Source: Telmatherina bonti
Taxonomy: Eukaryota > Chordata > Actinopteri > Atheriniformes > Telmatherinidae
DNA length: 64,000 nucleotides
NCBI GenBank assembly: GCA_933228915.1
Contig: OW121840.1
Coordinates: 7,299,220-7,363,219 of the forward strand
Reading direction: 5' to 3'
Both the position numbers and the translations under genes were made by a program. The notes under the pieces are model-generated. The model worked only from the letters and a program-made list of their open reading frames with translations. It was not told the origin of the DNA and searched no databases. This document shows, piece by piece, positions 1 to 10,940 of this stretch (the stretch's first letter is position 1; each line of letters starts with the position of its first letter).

Positions 1-1086
1 CATTCGACCGTGTCCCCCAGGGGCTTCTGTGGGGGGTACTCCGGGAGTATGGGGCACCGGACCCCCTTGTACGAGCTGTCCGGTCCCTGTACGACAGAGC
101 TTGGTCCGCATTGCCGGTAGTAAGTCGGATTCGTTTCCGGTGAAGGTTGGACTCCACCAATGCTGCCCTTTATCACCGATTCTGTTCATAACTTATATGG
201 ACAGAATTTCTAGGTGCAGCCGAGGTGTTGAGGGGATCCGACTTGGTGGCCTCAGGATTGGGTCCCTGCTTTTTGCGGATGACGTGGTCCTGTTGGCTTC
301 ATCTGGTCGTGATCTCCAGCTCTCACTTGAGCGATTCGCGGCCGAGTGGGAAGCGGCTGGGATGAGAATCAGCACCTCCAAATCTGAGACCATGGTCCTC
401 AGCCGGAATAGGGTGGATTGCCCTCTCCGGGTCGGGAGTCAGGTCCTGCTTCAAGTGGAGGAGTTTAAATATCTCGGGGTCTTGTTCACGAGTGAGGGAA
501 GGATGGAGCGTGAGATCGACAGATGGATCGGTGCGGCATCTGCAGTAATGCGGACTCTGCGCCGGTCTGTTGTGGTGAAGAAGGAGCTGAGCCAGAAGGC
601 GAAGCTCTCGATTTACCAGTCGATCTACGTTCCTACCCTCACCTATGGTCATGAGCTGTGGGTCGTGACCGAAAGAACGAGATCTCGTATACAGGCGGCT
701 GAAATGAGTTTCCTCTGCAGGGTGGCCGGGCTCTCCCTTAGAGATAGGGTGAGGAGCTCGGTCATCCGGGAGGAGATCAGAGTAGAGCCGCTGCTCCTCC
801 GCATCGAGAGGAACCAGTTGAGGTGGCTCGGGCATCTGGTCAGGATGCCTCCTGGACCTCCCTGGTGAGGTGTTCCAGGCACGTCCCTCTGGGAGGAGAC
901 CCCGGGGAAGACCCAGGACACGCTGGAGGGATTATATCTCTCGGCTGGCCTGGGAACGCCTCGGGATCCCCCCCCGCAGAGTTGGCAAATGTGGCTGGGG
1001 AGAGGGAAGTCTGGGCTTCCCTGCTTAGGCTGCTGCCCCCGCGACCCGACCCCGCATAAGCGGCAGAAGATGGATGGATGGATGAA
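1..1086 (+). mobile_element. Rex3-like (RTE clade) LINE, 3' end, broken
   Basis: This is the C-terminal half of a non-LTR reverse transcriptase, cut by the window edge. The main frame runs from about base 100 to 868. It shows the fingers/palm motif QCCPLSPILF near base 160 (family usual QGCPLSP), then the catalytic FADDVVLLASS near base 272, then a maturase-like tail ending LGHLVRMPP. The first 100 bases (FDRVPQGLLWG) are in another frame. The text after 865 (RPRTRWRDYISRLAWERLG) needs a further shift, and the last part (ELANVAGEREVWASLL, stop at 1057) another, so at least three indels have killed it. After the stop comes a short GATGGATGGATG run (about 1067-1084), the tail known for fish Rex3. 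The endonuclease domain would lie left of the window. The Rex3/RTE assignment rests on the motifs and tail. Confidence 0.9.
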
Positions 1087-2084
1087 TCAGAGGTTTTATG
1101 TGGGAATTTACATGTTTATACCACCTCATGTTAAAAACTCTGGTAGAGATGAAGCTGATAAATAAGATATGGACGATTTTTCACTCGCATTGCTGCATTT
1201 TGAGCGTATTAACGCTGTAATTGGAGCGTGTTCGCTTTGCATTTCGGTGGCTGGACAGTCATTGCGCTACATGGAGCGGAGAGCGTTGGAGTTTACTCCC
1301 AGGTCTCTGTGTTGGTCCAACCCCGTGTCCTGTTTAGAAACCGAGGAAAACCGAGATAAGCAGGTTGTTTATCTGCGCCGTCTATTCCTGAATTAGCTGT
1401 AAGTGGACAACCCAACGCCGCCCTCGCTCCAGCTGCTGTCCTGCAGGCAAACTGGTGCTTTATGCAGATGTTTATACTGGGCCGGTTTGGTGTGGTCAGT
1501 GGTTTTAGTGTTAACTGACCTCATCCCTGACTTCAGTGTCTGAGGATCTGAGGAGGCCACTTCTCTGAAACCTGTTTATTAGCGCCTGAGCACAGTCTTA
1601 GTATTTACCTGATATATGTCCTTCATGTTATCACTGAGCTTCTTGGAAAAACTAAAAAGCTCTTCATCATAAATACACGTTAACTGCACCTCACTAAAAC
1701 CCCAGAATGCCTTGCTTTCTCCTGGACAGAGGGTGGAAGTCACACTCTAGACGTAAATATGTCGAACCGTAGGCTAGCCTCGGTGGTCTGCCACTGAACA
1801 GGTCAGGCTATGCAAACACACAGCTTCCTCTATCCGCTCACTACACTGGGAATGAGAGGGTTTCCGGTAGCTAACACCGCCCCAAAAGGCAAAAGCTCGT
1901 TAGCTGAGAGCTTATACTGTATGTATCTGAGTGTTCTACTGGTACCAGACCTCCCAGTCTGACTCCTAACAGGGAACTTTGTGTGTCTAGTTTATTTCTG
2001 CAGAAGCTTTTCTTCTTGTGTGTGTTCAGTTCTTTTCTATCAGTAACGATGAGAAAAACAGTATCTGTTGCAGATTTGTGAAGA
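1087..2084. other. Unique stretch, no gene seen
   Basis: No recognisable protein, RNA or repeat is visible. An open frame at 1169-1396 (75 codons) has no family motif and no convincing splice context, so it is treated as chance. Confidence 0.5.
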
Positions 2085-3165
2085 CTTTGAAGATCCCATC
2101 ATCTAGACTGAATATTATCATGAAAAGACTGAAAGAATCAGGAGAAATCTCTGTGTGCCTGGGACAAGGCCCACGCCATCGGCACTAATGCAACCCCATC
2201 CCATCAGAGATGCAGGCTGATAACAAGCTGGATGCTCCCTCTCCTCTTTAGTCTGCAGGACACGCCGTCCATGCTGTCCACAAACTATTCCACATCTTCA
2301 TCCAGGTTTCCACTCAGAACATTTTAAATGAGCTTTGGTCCAGAGAAGACGGCGTGTTTCTGGATCCTCTTCACATATGATGGAGCTTTAACCTGCATGT
2401 GTGGATTTCAGCCTGAACTGGGTTCACACTGGTTTCTGGAAGCTTCCTGAGTCCGCGCACTGGTTTCCAGTAGAGAATCATGTCTGCTGTTAATTCAGAA
2501 CATCACCAGCATCCAGCCATGTCCCAGCATACAGAGATTCCTTCTAATTCTCTGAATCTTTTAATGATAATATACACTGTAGATGGAGGATCTTCTAAAT
2601 CTGAGGAACTTTTTTTTTATTAAAGTGTTTCATAATTTTTAAAACCCAGTTCGACTCAGACTGGTGAAACTGTCCATTTTTCCACCTGAGACTCTGAAAT
2701 GCTCCTTTTAGGCCCAGTCATGTTACTGACCAGTTGCTTTTAATGCAGAACGTCACCAGCATCCAGCCTTGCCCCAACATACAGAGATTCCTTCTAAATC
2801 CCTGAATCTTCGGATGACATTTTCCACTGTAGGTGAGATATTTTATGTCTGAGAAACATTTTCTGAAGTAGTTTGTCTTAGATTTTTGAAGCTCCGTCCA
2901 TCTTAACATCTGAGAGACTCTGCATCTCTGAAATGCTCCTTTTATACTTCAAGTTACTGGCCTGTTGCTAGTTAACCTAGTTGTCAAAAGTTTCTCTACT
3001 AGCTTTCGAGTTTCATCAAGTACAATTGGAGGAATAAATCCTGTGCTTTAAATGCACATTACCAGCATCCAGCCTTGCCCCAGAATACAGAGATTCCTTC
3101 TAATTCTGAAATCATGATGATGATGTCCCACTCAGCATCTGATTTGTTGTTTATCTTCTACTGGA
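2085..3165. mobile_element. Rearranged cluster of Tc1-like transposon relics
   Basis: Four pieces of one Tc1-like family lie side by side. Bases 2085-2165 are in plus orientation (the segment reading RLKESGEISVC, part of the N-terminal helix-turn-helix region). They switch abruptly at about 2167 to minus orientation, and 2168-2725 is then the reverse complement of the element found at 10.1-10.7 kb. Two further minus-oriented 5' pieces follow at about 2743-2990 and 3060-3160. Each carries the signature GAGATTCCTTCTAA, and the middle one also has the terminal-region text CTGAGAGACTCTGC and GAAATGCTCCTTTTATA. The transposase is not readable through any piece, so this is dead material produced by repeated insertion or rearrangement. 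Confidence 0.8.
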
Positions 3166-4600
3166 AATAAAATCTGGCTTGATGAGAATGATCCATGGCA
3201 TTTTGTGTGTTTTTGGAACAACAGAGCTCCATAGAAGCGAGCAGAAAGAGACATCAGGCTCAGGTTTCACCTCTGTGACCGAACATCAGAGCGGAGGGAA
3301 GGAGAAGGAGCAGACGTCTTGCCAGGCTCTGCTATTCATCATCAGGTGGAAGGACTGTTTACTGCCGGGGTCAAGGTCCCAGGCACATGTTTACGGGCTC
3401 TCTCAGAAGAGCCATTGTTGTTAAAATGCACCCCGAGCATGCAATGGGTACACTGAAGATCATATCTAACAGGGCCCCACCGCCCTGGGGCCAAACCAAG
3501 GCCATTCTAACCACATTCTTCCGTTAAAGCCACATAAACCCATTTAGGATCTCAGGAAAGAACTCCCCCTCACACTCTCCTGTTGACTGTTATTTATTTC
3601 TCCTTAATGCCATGATTTTTGTTCTTTAATCAATGTTTTTCCTTCCAAAGCTCTGGCTTTAATTTGCTTTCTGAGTGGGAGGTTTTGTGACCATTTTGAC
3701 CTTTTCGGCATTAACGTTCCATCTTTCTTTTTTCCTGCGTTTATTCCCAGGTGACGTTTAGAGGCAAATCTTATCTTTTTTCCCGTGTGAGGCGACGGCG
3801 GCGTCCGTCACCTGTGAAGCATTAAGAGGAGGAAGCAGATGAAGGCCTGAAACCAGAATAAAAACTAAGTGGAACAAATTTAATTCATGGATGTTTTCAG
3901 GACAGTTTTAAAGGAACATTTCAGATATTTTGGGATTTTTATGCCTTCTGTCACAGTTTTTCAGACAACTGCAACGTTTGTTTCTGTTCTGCCCATGTGC
4001 AAACTGACCCATTCATACTGGGCTGTAACTGGGAGACAGTACATGGTAATAATGGTGATCCTCCTGGTTTCATGGGAATCCTCTCTGTCCTGCTGTCGTG
4101 GAGGTTGTGTCGAGGGGGAGGGGGGAGGGGACATGTGGGCACAGGTATGATAGTGATGGTGGGGGCTTGTGAGGCAGACTGGGACAGACAGAAATAATTT
4201 AGACCAGAGGTGGAACCTGAGAGCGCTCCAGTCTGACAGGAAGCCCTGGCTTAACTCCTGTCCCGTTTGAATGACAGGAAGCTTCGCCTGGCGCAGTGGG
4301 CCGGCTTTGATGGGACCTGGGTTGGCTGTACGCTCAGACCAGCTACGATTCCAGTGGATTATCGAAGAAAGCGGGACAAATAGACATCACAGGAGAAGGT
4401 TTTCATCTGAAACTATGTGATTTTTAATCTGTGGCTCCATTTGGCTGAATTTATACACAGCAATGTCCTGGTTTTATAAAATGATGCATGAATATGGAAG
4501 CATGTGTAAATGTGTGTTCTTCACTTTACATTTTAAATATGGCAATGAATTTCAGAACGTTTTATAACACCTGCGACTGCTAATCCGTCTTTTCCTCCAT
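3166..4600. other. Unique stretch, no gene seen
   Basis: No supported gene. Overlapping frames at 3887-4197 lie across a G-rich tract near 4110-4130 and have no family features. Confidence 0.45.
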
Positions 4601-4603
4601 CAG

Positions 4604-4650
4604 GTGTTGTTCCTCTCTGCGTTGGGAAGAACTGGGACCAGAGCGATAAG
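4604..4650 (+). CDS. Weak candidate internal exon
   Basis: A pyrimidine-rich acceptor (TCTTTTCCTCCATCAG) precedes this 47-base stretch, and AAG|GTGACA follows as a possible donor. The frame that ends with two spare bases (AG) joins in phase to the candidate exon starting at 5338. Read this way it gives VLFLSALGRTGTRAIR across the junction. No family is recognised. The 687-base gap between the two would be an intron invaded by a partial MITE. Splice-like signals this good occur often by chance. Confidence 0.2.
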
Positions 4651-4669
4651 GTGACATTAAACCCTCCTC

Positions 4670-5240
4670 CCAGGTAAACCTGACCTATTAAAGCTAATGG
4701 TGTTAAAGATGGCTGTAAACGTGTTTATTTCTGCTGTAAACGTGTTTATTTCTGCTGTAAACATGTTTATTTCTGCTGCAAACGTGTTTATTTCTGCTGC
4801 AAACGTGTTTATTTCTGCTGCAAACGTGTTTATTTCTGCTGCAAACGTGTTTATTTCTGCTGTAAACATGTTTATTTCTGCTGCAAACGTGTTTATTTCT
4901 GCTGCAAACATGTTTATTTCTGCTGCAAACGTGTTTATTTCTGCTGTAAACATGTTTATTTCTGCTGCAAACGTGTTTATTTCTGCTGTAAACATGTTTA
5001 TTTCTGCTGTAAACATGTTTATTTCTGCTGCAAACGTGTTTATTTCTGCTGTAAACATGTTTATTTCTGCTGTAAACATGTTTATTTCTGCAGTAAACAT
5101 ATTTATTTCTGCTGTGAAGTCATCTTTTTTTTTTTTTTAACATGGGACTCTTTGGGGATCGACTCCCTCCCAACGCCCCCGGTGGATGAGGGGGGAACTG
5201 CAGGTTTTGGCTTTACCGTTAACATCCGGAGGTTTCTGCC
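4670..5240 (+). mobile_element. Minisatellite-bearing hAT-like MITE, copy A, 5'-truncated
   Basis: This fragment begins at the motif GGTAAACCTGACCTATTAAA, which lies just before the minisatellite in the three other copies (8.1, 55.0 and 59.3 kb). The 21-bp array follows. The right flank has AACATGGGACTCTTTGGGGA and the GGTGGATGAGGGGGGAACTGCAG block shared by all copies. The left half of the element with its AGCTAAC-rich part is absent, and the right terminal repeat has decayed beyond recognition. It is non-coding. Confidence 0.75.
4709..5118 (+). repeat. 21-bp minisatellite, about 19 units
   Basis: Tandem units of 21 bp contain the core TGTAAACATGTTTATTTC. Units differ mainly at TGTAAACATG, TGCAAACGTG and TGTAAACGTG. 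Because 21 is divisible by 3 and the unit has no stop in some frames, both strands carry open frames of 147 codons, read as repeated (F)ISAVNM or MFTAEIN. These are artefacts of the repeat and not a gene. Confidence 0.95.
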
Positions 5241-5337
5241 TGGTTTATTGTCTACATTTAAGAAAGTCTCACCTCAGAGCAAACAGGAATACAATATGTC
5301 ATCAAACCAACAGGTTGGATCTTCTTGTTTTCTGCAG

Positions 5338-5446
5338 GAGCCCCGAGTTCTACAAGACTCGTCTCAAGCTAAAGAAAAAGCAACTTTTTCATCATATTTC
5401 CTCCTTAAATATGATCAATAAGTCCTGGAATAACTTCCATGATTAA
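5338..5446 (+). CDS. Weak candidate terminal exon
   Basis: A strong acceptor (CTTCTTGTTTTCTGCAG) is followed by an open stretch that in one frame reads SPEFYKTRLKLKKKQ and runs to a TGA at 5444. It starts with one base that completes the two spare bases of the candidate exon at 4604-4650. The sequence is basic and lysine-rich with no known domain. A competing frame (EPRVLQDSSQAKEK) also stays open, to 5421, which weakens the case. Confidence 0.22.
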
Positions 5447-5449
5447 AAA

Positions 5450-6154
5450 AAAAGTCTTTGTGATTGTAAATTATTAGCTTGGATGTTTAATTCAATCAAC
5501 AGAAATACATTCAGATTAATAGATTAGGTATTTTAAATGATTCCTGGAACACATGTTTGTGGACTTAATTTGGCGGCATGACGGATGAAAGTGGAAAAAG
5601 CAAAGAAAACAAAAAGTATGGAAACACTTCACACTGTGTCCATTAAATGTCAACTCTGTCCTGTCTTTGTCTGATAAAAAGCAACATGTGTGCAGAAATA
5701 TCCCCAGCGAGCCCACTTAGCAGTTCTAAGGTTATTACTGACATGATTATGATAAAGTTTTGCAGAACTGAGTTAAAAGCAGAAAAAAGCAGCAGACGCC
5801 AGAGTTGTTCAGATCCGTCCTCTCTTCATCTTCCTTTGAAACGCCACGGCTGATGCTGTGGTTAATGAGTCCATTAACACCATGAGCTTTCAGACTGGTG
5901 CCGTTTCCAGCCTCTGTGGGGGCTGTCGGCTAACTGGATTAGCTTTATACGGCATTACGGGGCCAATCTGCGTTCTCCTCAGTAGACGGAACATTTAAAG
6001 CTGCAGGGGGGTCCTTCTCAGGGGTCCTTCAGGTTTGGGAATATGGTCAAAGCTTTTCTTACACACATGTTTATGTTGTGGTTCGTTAATTATTCCTCAT
6101 CAGGTATTAATAATTAATATCTCTTATTCTAACAAGATAACCCTCATAAATCTA
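5450..6154. other. Unique stretch, no gene seen
   Basis: No family-like protein, RNA or clear repeat. The open frame at 5647-5853 has no supporting features. Confidence 0.45.
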
Positions 6155-6480
6155 TATAGTCCCAAAAAGTTGCGACACTGATGTGAAAAAGAGAAAAGTT
6201 GGGACAGGAGCAACAAAAGGTTGGAAAAGCAACAAATGAGTTTGACTTCTAGTCAGGTTAACCAGCAACAGGCCAGTTACATGACTGGGATGGAGCTTCA
6301 CCAATATGAGACAAACTGGGCCAAAAAAAAAGAGAAAAATGTTCCTCAGATTTAGGAGATCCCATAATTTCATAAGAATAAAAGATTCAGAGAATTAGAA
6401 GGAATCTCTGTATGAACTGGTGATCTTCTGCATTAAAAGCAGACATGATTCTCTACTGGAAACCAGTGACTCAGGAAGAC
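6155..6480 (+). mobile_element. Tc1-like relic, 5' part
   Basis: The segment opens with the terminal text AGTCCCAAAAAGTTGCGACA and continues with the leader (GGCCAGTTACATGACTGG), the GAGACAAACTGGG block and AAAGATTCAGAGAATTAG. It stops after CTCTACTGGAAACCAGTG. This matches the start of the copy at 10.1 kb, including the same CTCTACTGGAAACC junction. Only the promoter and N-terminal region remain, and no catalytic residues are present. Confidence 0.75.
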
Positions 6481-6654
6481 ATCACCCATCCATAGTTTCA
6501 TAACGGCAATAAAACATGGTTTGATGTGATTTGGAAACTGTTGTCTCCTGGTTTGGTTTTTATTTCTATGTCTCATAGACCCCACTGTTTTCCGACGTGG
6601 AACTGGAGTTGTCTTAAAGAACATTAAACGCATCAGGTTATTGTATCTACATCA

Positions 6655-7262
6655 GATCACAACACTGGTCACATTTACATGGGACTTTTAATTCCTCTTT
6701 AATTCTGAATAAAAGTGAATTCCGCTTTAAACTGGTGAAAAACGACCATGTAAACACGAAATTCCGAACGAAAAAAGCAATTCGGAATTAAACGTAATTC
6801 CGAAGTAGCTGGTTTATTCCCAACTGATTAAATCCTGTCATGTAAACGTTATTCCCGCTCTAATTCCAATCGTTCTGAGCATGCTCAGTACCTCGTCCCG
6901 TCCCGATGACGCACATCTTCTGTGTTGTTTTGCCTTCTGTCTTCGGTCGTCTATCTTCCTCATCAGCTGCTGAAACAAAGTGAAGTAATACACTCTGCTG
7001 CTTCAAATTATAATAAAAAACGGCAAAACTGGTTCTTATTATGAAGTTTTTCATGTTTCGACCGAGAAGACAAGAAGCAGGAAGCGAACTTTGTTTATTT
7101 CTGGTATACGTCAATCAGGTATATGTCCAATTAGAACCCTTCCCAACCCGCTGGTCTAAAGCAGAATTAAGTGAATACGTGTTTTAACATCATTGTTTCC
7201 ATGTAAACCTGCAGGAGAATACCTTTATTCTGAATTAAAGGCGTGTATCCGTAGTGAGATTT
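6655..7262. mobile_element. Candidate MITE with imperfect inverted ends
   Basis: The left end carries TTTACATGGGACTTTTAATTC and the right end AATTAAAGGCGTGTATCC, roughly inverted with respect to each other. The interior repeats short blocks such as CATGTAAAC (6748, 6839 and 7199) and GAATT/AATTC motifs. The pattern resembles a palindromic non-autonomous DNA transposon. No target duplication could be fixed and no transposase is present. A minus-strand open frame at 6860-7114 inside it is taken as chance. Confidence 0.5.
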
Positions 7263-8094
7263 TGAGCCTTTTGCAGAGCAGGTTTGATGTTTCTGCTGTT
7301 CTCACAGCAGCGTCCAGGAATCTCTCTCCATCCTTACCCCTGTGTTTATAACCACAGGTTAGACGTCATCTTCATGAATTCCAAACTCTGCGAGTGTTTT
7401 TCTTCTGCAGTCTTTCATGTTTGACACTTTCACAGGACAAACCACATGATCAATGAAAGTTTGACCTGATTTCTGAAGACCGCTCTGTCTGAGGAGGCTT
7501 TGTGTGTTTCGTAGTGACAGATGGGTCAACAACAGCCTTCCTTAACTAAACCCGGGTTAAGTCCAAGAGTTTGTGGGCAGTAAATGAAAATGTAAGCAGA
7601 GAGGGAAAAGCGTGACTGTGCTGACGGGAGCACGGCAGCAGCAACCCTGTAAAACTGCAAACAGGAACCAGATGAGGTGAGACTAGCGCTGACAGACGGC
7701 TTCAAGCCAATCACACACCCACAACCGTCCTGATTGGACAAAAACCTTGCAGCGCCTCATTAAAACGGCTTTATGGGATTCAGTTGCATCAGATAATGTT
7801 TATAAAATAGTCTTATTATTTAGTTCCTCACCGGGCGGGACCTCTAAGCTGGACTTTGTCTCAGAACCAGGACCTCTCCATCAGAAGCAGCATTCCCAGG
7901 TTGGGGAATTTTCTTTCCTCTGAGTAAAATAAAGACATCATCCTCTAAATGAAACATGAATTCTGGACCAGTTTCCACAGATTTCCTCAGTTCCCCGTGG
8001 CCGTGATGCAGTGGTGGAACTTCCTGAGACAAAGTCCGAGTAAATTTTCCTCTTGGTTTTTCTTAAATAATTTAATGGAGAGTCAGACGCTGAC
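7263..8094. other. Unique stretch, no gene seen
   Basis: Nothing recognisable. Frames at 7526-7741 and 7844-8161 lack motifs. Confidence 0.45.
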
Positions 8095-8970
8095 CATAGA
8101 GACTGTATATAAAGATGGGCGGAGCCTCTGTGACGTCACCCGTAGGTTTCTGAAGAGCTGAATTGAAGCTCGGTGGGCGGTTCCTACCATCACCATCTTG
8201 GCAGGGTCATGCGTGTCGTCTCACCTGGAAAATACAAATATGGACAAATATGTGGAGCTGAGAGGGGGGCTGTGAGCGTCATGGTGGATGATTGACATCA
8301 AGCGAACTCCGAGCTTTCTGTAGCTAAGAGCTAACCGAGCTAACCCGGAGATAACAGGAGCTAACCAGCTAACGGAGGTAAGCGGGCTAAAGCTAAGTCA
8401 CGTTGTTAACCGGCTAAAAACCGCAGTTGTTCTACGTTCTTTTGACTTGAAGCGGGAGATCGGGTACCTGTCAATCAAAAGGACACGCCCCTAAATATGC
8501 TTAAAACTTCGGGATTGAATTACTTTTAAACGAGCGAGTTAGAAGAGAATTCACTCCCCCCACAGTTGTCATGAAGGTAAACCTGACCTGTTAAACCGAA
8601 AATGTTTTTTTTGATCCAGGCTGTAAACATGTTTATTTCTGCTGTAAACGTGTTTATTTCTGCTGTAAACATGTTTATTCCTGCTGTAAACATGTTTATT
8701 TCTGCTGTAAACATGTTTATTCCTGTTGTAAACATGTTTATTTCTGCTGTAAACATGTTTATTTCAGCTGTAAACATGTTTATTCCTGCTGTAAACATAT
8801 TTATTTCTGCTGTAAACATGTTTATTCCTGCTGTAAACATGTTTATTTCTGCTGTGAATTTGGTCTTTTTAACATGGGAGTCTATGGGGATTCGCTCTGT
8901 TGTGGAGCCCCAAGTGGATGAAGGGGGAACTGCAGTTTCTAGCTTCACCTTTAACCTTGGGCGGTTGCTG
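8095..8970 (+). mobile_element. Minisatellite-bearing hAT-like MITE, copy B
   Basis: The left terminus is present as CATAGAGACTGTATATAAAG, with two extra bases compared with the copy at 59.3 kb. Next come GCGGAGCCTCTGTGACGTCA, an AGCTAAC-rich tract (8320-8400), TCAATCAAAAGGACACGCCC, the pre-array motif GGTAAACCTGACCTGTTAAA, the 21-bp array and the AACATGGGAGTCTATGGGGA block. The right terminal repeat is lost after about 8970. It is non-coding. The frames at 8526-9167 and 8602-9051 come from the array. Confidence 0.85.
8618..8852 (+). repeat. 21-bp minisatellite, about 11 units
   Basis: This array has the same unit as the one at 4.7 kb. Units alternate between TTATTTCTGC and TTATTCCTGC. The array occupies the same position inside the MITE as in the other three copies. 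Confidence 0.95.
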
Positions 8971-10065
8971 CTTGACACTGACTCGATGAAACATGGTGGA
9001 CTCAGAGGGGACAAGATCCGCTGGCCTATAATCACATTTGGGATGCTGTGACCGCTGTTGGAGCATGAAAAATGTTTTATGGATTTGATGTGATAGTTTG
9101 TTAAATTTAAAAGACTTTTCCTCCCCTGGACATGATGCTGACCCCCATGCTGCCTGGGTGTGAACATGTGATGGAGAAAAGCTCTTTATAGAAGAATAAT
9201 TTCTGCACGTTAGTTTAATCTGCATCTTCTTGGTGAGCATGCTGCAGGTTGAACAGCTTAACTTTGAGATACATGATGAACTTCATTGATTTATTTATGT
9301 TTTAGGGTTGATCTAATAGTGCTAAGTCCACCACAGGTCTCTCCATTAGTTGTCATTATGTAAATAATAATGTACAGTTTGTGCTTTCGTTCAGCAGCTC
9401 TGTCAGCCTTCATGCTCTGAGGAAACATCACAGCGTCATTTATTTCCCAGCAGCAGGTAATGTTCATACGTCCACAAACTGCTGGCTCTGCAGTTCGCTG
9501 TAACAGCGAGCGCTTTGCTTTCTGATTGGCCTCGGTTTCCTTTGAGCAGCTACGTCTGCAGCAAACAGAAATAATCTGAGGAGAGTTGAGTCTTTCTCCA
9601 GTTTGTGTGTGAACAGATGAGGCCTTAGATGCCTGAGTGACGTAGACACCTGGAGCCTCAACAAACCGCACTGAAATGTTGCGTTTTAAAGGACAAATGC
9701 ATTTAACAAGCTGAAAAGACCAATAAATGCCTTATTTCATCAAGTATTATACCAGTTCTCTCCATGTGTCCGAGCCCTTTACATACCATTAATATCATTC
9801 TCACCAAACCTGTTGGCTGCAGTTGCTGCTCAGAGTAGTTCTGCTCCAGTAGCGTTTTGTGACTGACGGGGGCCCACTGAGCGTCTGCTAATGAAACTCA
9901 TTTGCCAGCATGTCTGTCTCCATGGTAGCTTTCCCAGCAGCCCCAAACCGCTCCTCCACCCCACCGATGCAGGCTGCTGCACACATCGTAGCCCCAATCG
10001 GCTCCAGTCTGCTTCTTATGAAACTTTTAAATTCTGTTTTTTTTTCCATGTCATGGACAATATGA
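8971..10065. other. Unique stretch, no gene seen
   Basis: No supported gene. Minus-strand frames at 9291-9671 and 9888-10103 show no family features. Confidence 0.45.
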
Positions 10066-10940
10066 GCTGAACAGGAGCAACCAAAGACTGGAATAAGCAA
10101 CAACTGGAGGAGAATTTAACAGCTAATCGGGTTATCTGGCAACTGGTGAGTACCTGGGTCTAGAAGGAGCATTTCAGAGTCTCTCAGGAGGAAAAATGGA
10201 AAGTTTCACCAGTCTGAGACAAACTGGGTCTAAAAATGATGAAACACTTTTATAAAAATGTTCCTCAGAGTTAGAAGATCCTCCATCTACAGTGTATAAT
10301 ATCACAAGATTCAGAGAATTAGAGGGAATCTCTGTATGCTGGGACCAGGCTGGATGCTGGTGATTTTCTGCATTAACAGCAGACAGGATTCTCTACTGGA
10401 AACCAGTGCATGGACTCAGGAAGCTTCCAGAAACCAGTGTGAACCCAGTTCAGGCTGAAATCCACACATGCAGGTTAAAGCTCCATCATATGTGAAGAGG
10501 ATCCAGAAACACGCCGTCTTCTCTGGACCAAAGCTCATTTAAAATGTTCTGAGTGGAAACCTGGATGAAGATGTGGAATAGTTTGTGGACAGCATGGACG
10601 GCGTGTCCTGCAGACTAAAGAGGAGAGGGAGCATCCAGCTTGTTATCAGCCTGCATCTCTGATGGGATGGGGTTGCATTAGTGCCGATGGCGTGGGCAGC
10701 TTCCACATCTGGGAAGCTCCATCAATGCTGGAACATCTGCTCCCATCCAGACAACGTCTCTTTCAGGGAAGACCTTCCACCATGCTGGACCCCATCCTGA
10801 TGGTGGAACAGGAGAACTGGTCTGCTGCAGTCCAGTTTCACCAGTACAAACATCTGGAGCTTTATGGAAGCAGAAATATTCTATTTGATTGTGATTTTAT
10901 TTACTTTTTTGTTCATTTATTCTGATGATAAAATAAAAGT
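10066..10940 (+). mobile_element. Tc1-like transposon relic with remnant transposase
   Basis: The leader (GCATTTCAGAGTCTCTCAG, GAGACAAACTGGG) is followed by pieces of a Tc1/mariner transposase. An N-terminal piece surrounds AGATTCAGAGAATTAGAGGG. A middle piece reads CRLKLHHM. A later piece reads MGWGCISADGVGSFHIWEA then HLLPSRQRLFQGRP, near 10662-10790. In intact relatives the first catalytic Asp precedes the GRRVLRTKEER block, and the second Asp and Glu follow RLFQGRP. Here both later catalytic residues are gone and the frame after RLFQGRP is unrelated. It is dead and lies head-to-head in sequence sense with the 2.2-2.7 kb relic, which shares its internal deletions. Confidence 0.85.

Noticed and set aside
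323..921. Minus-strand frames inside the first LINE
   Set aside because: They are antisense shadows of the reverse transcriptase frame.
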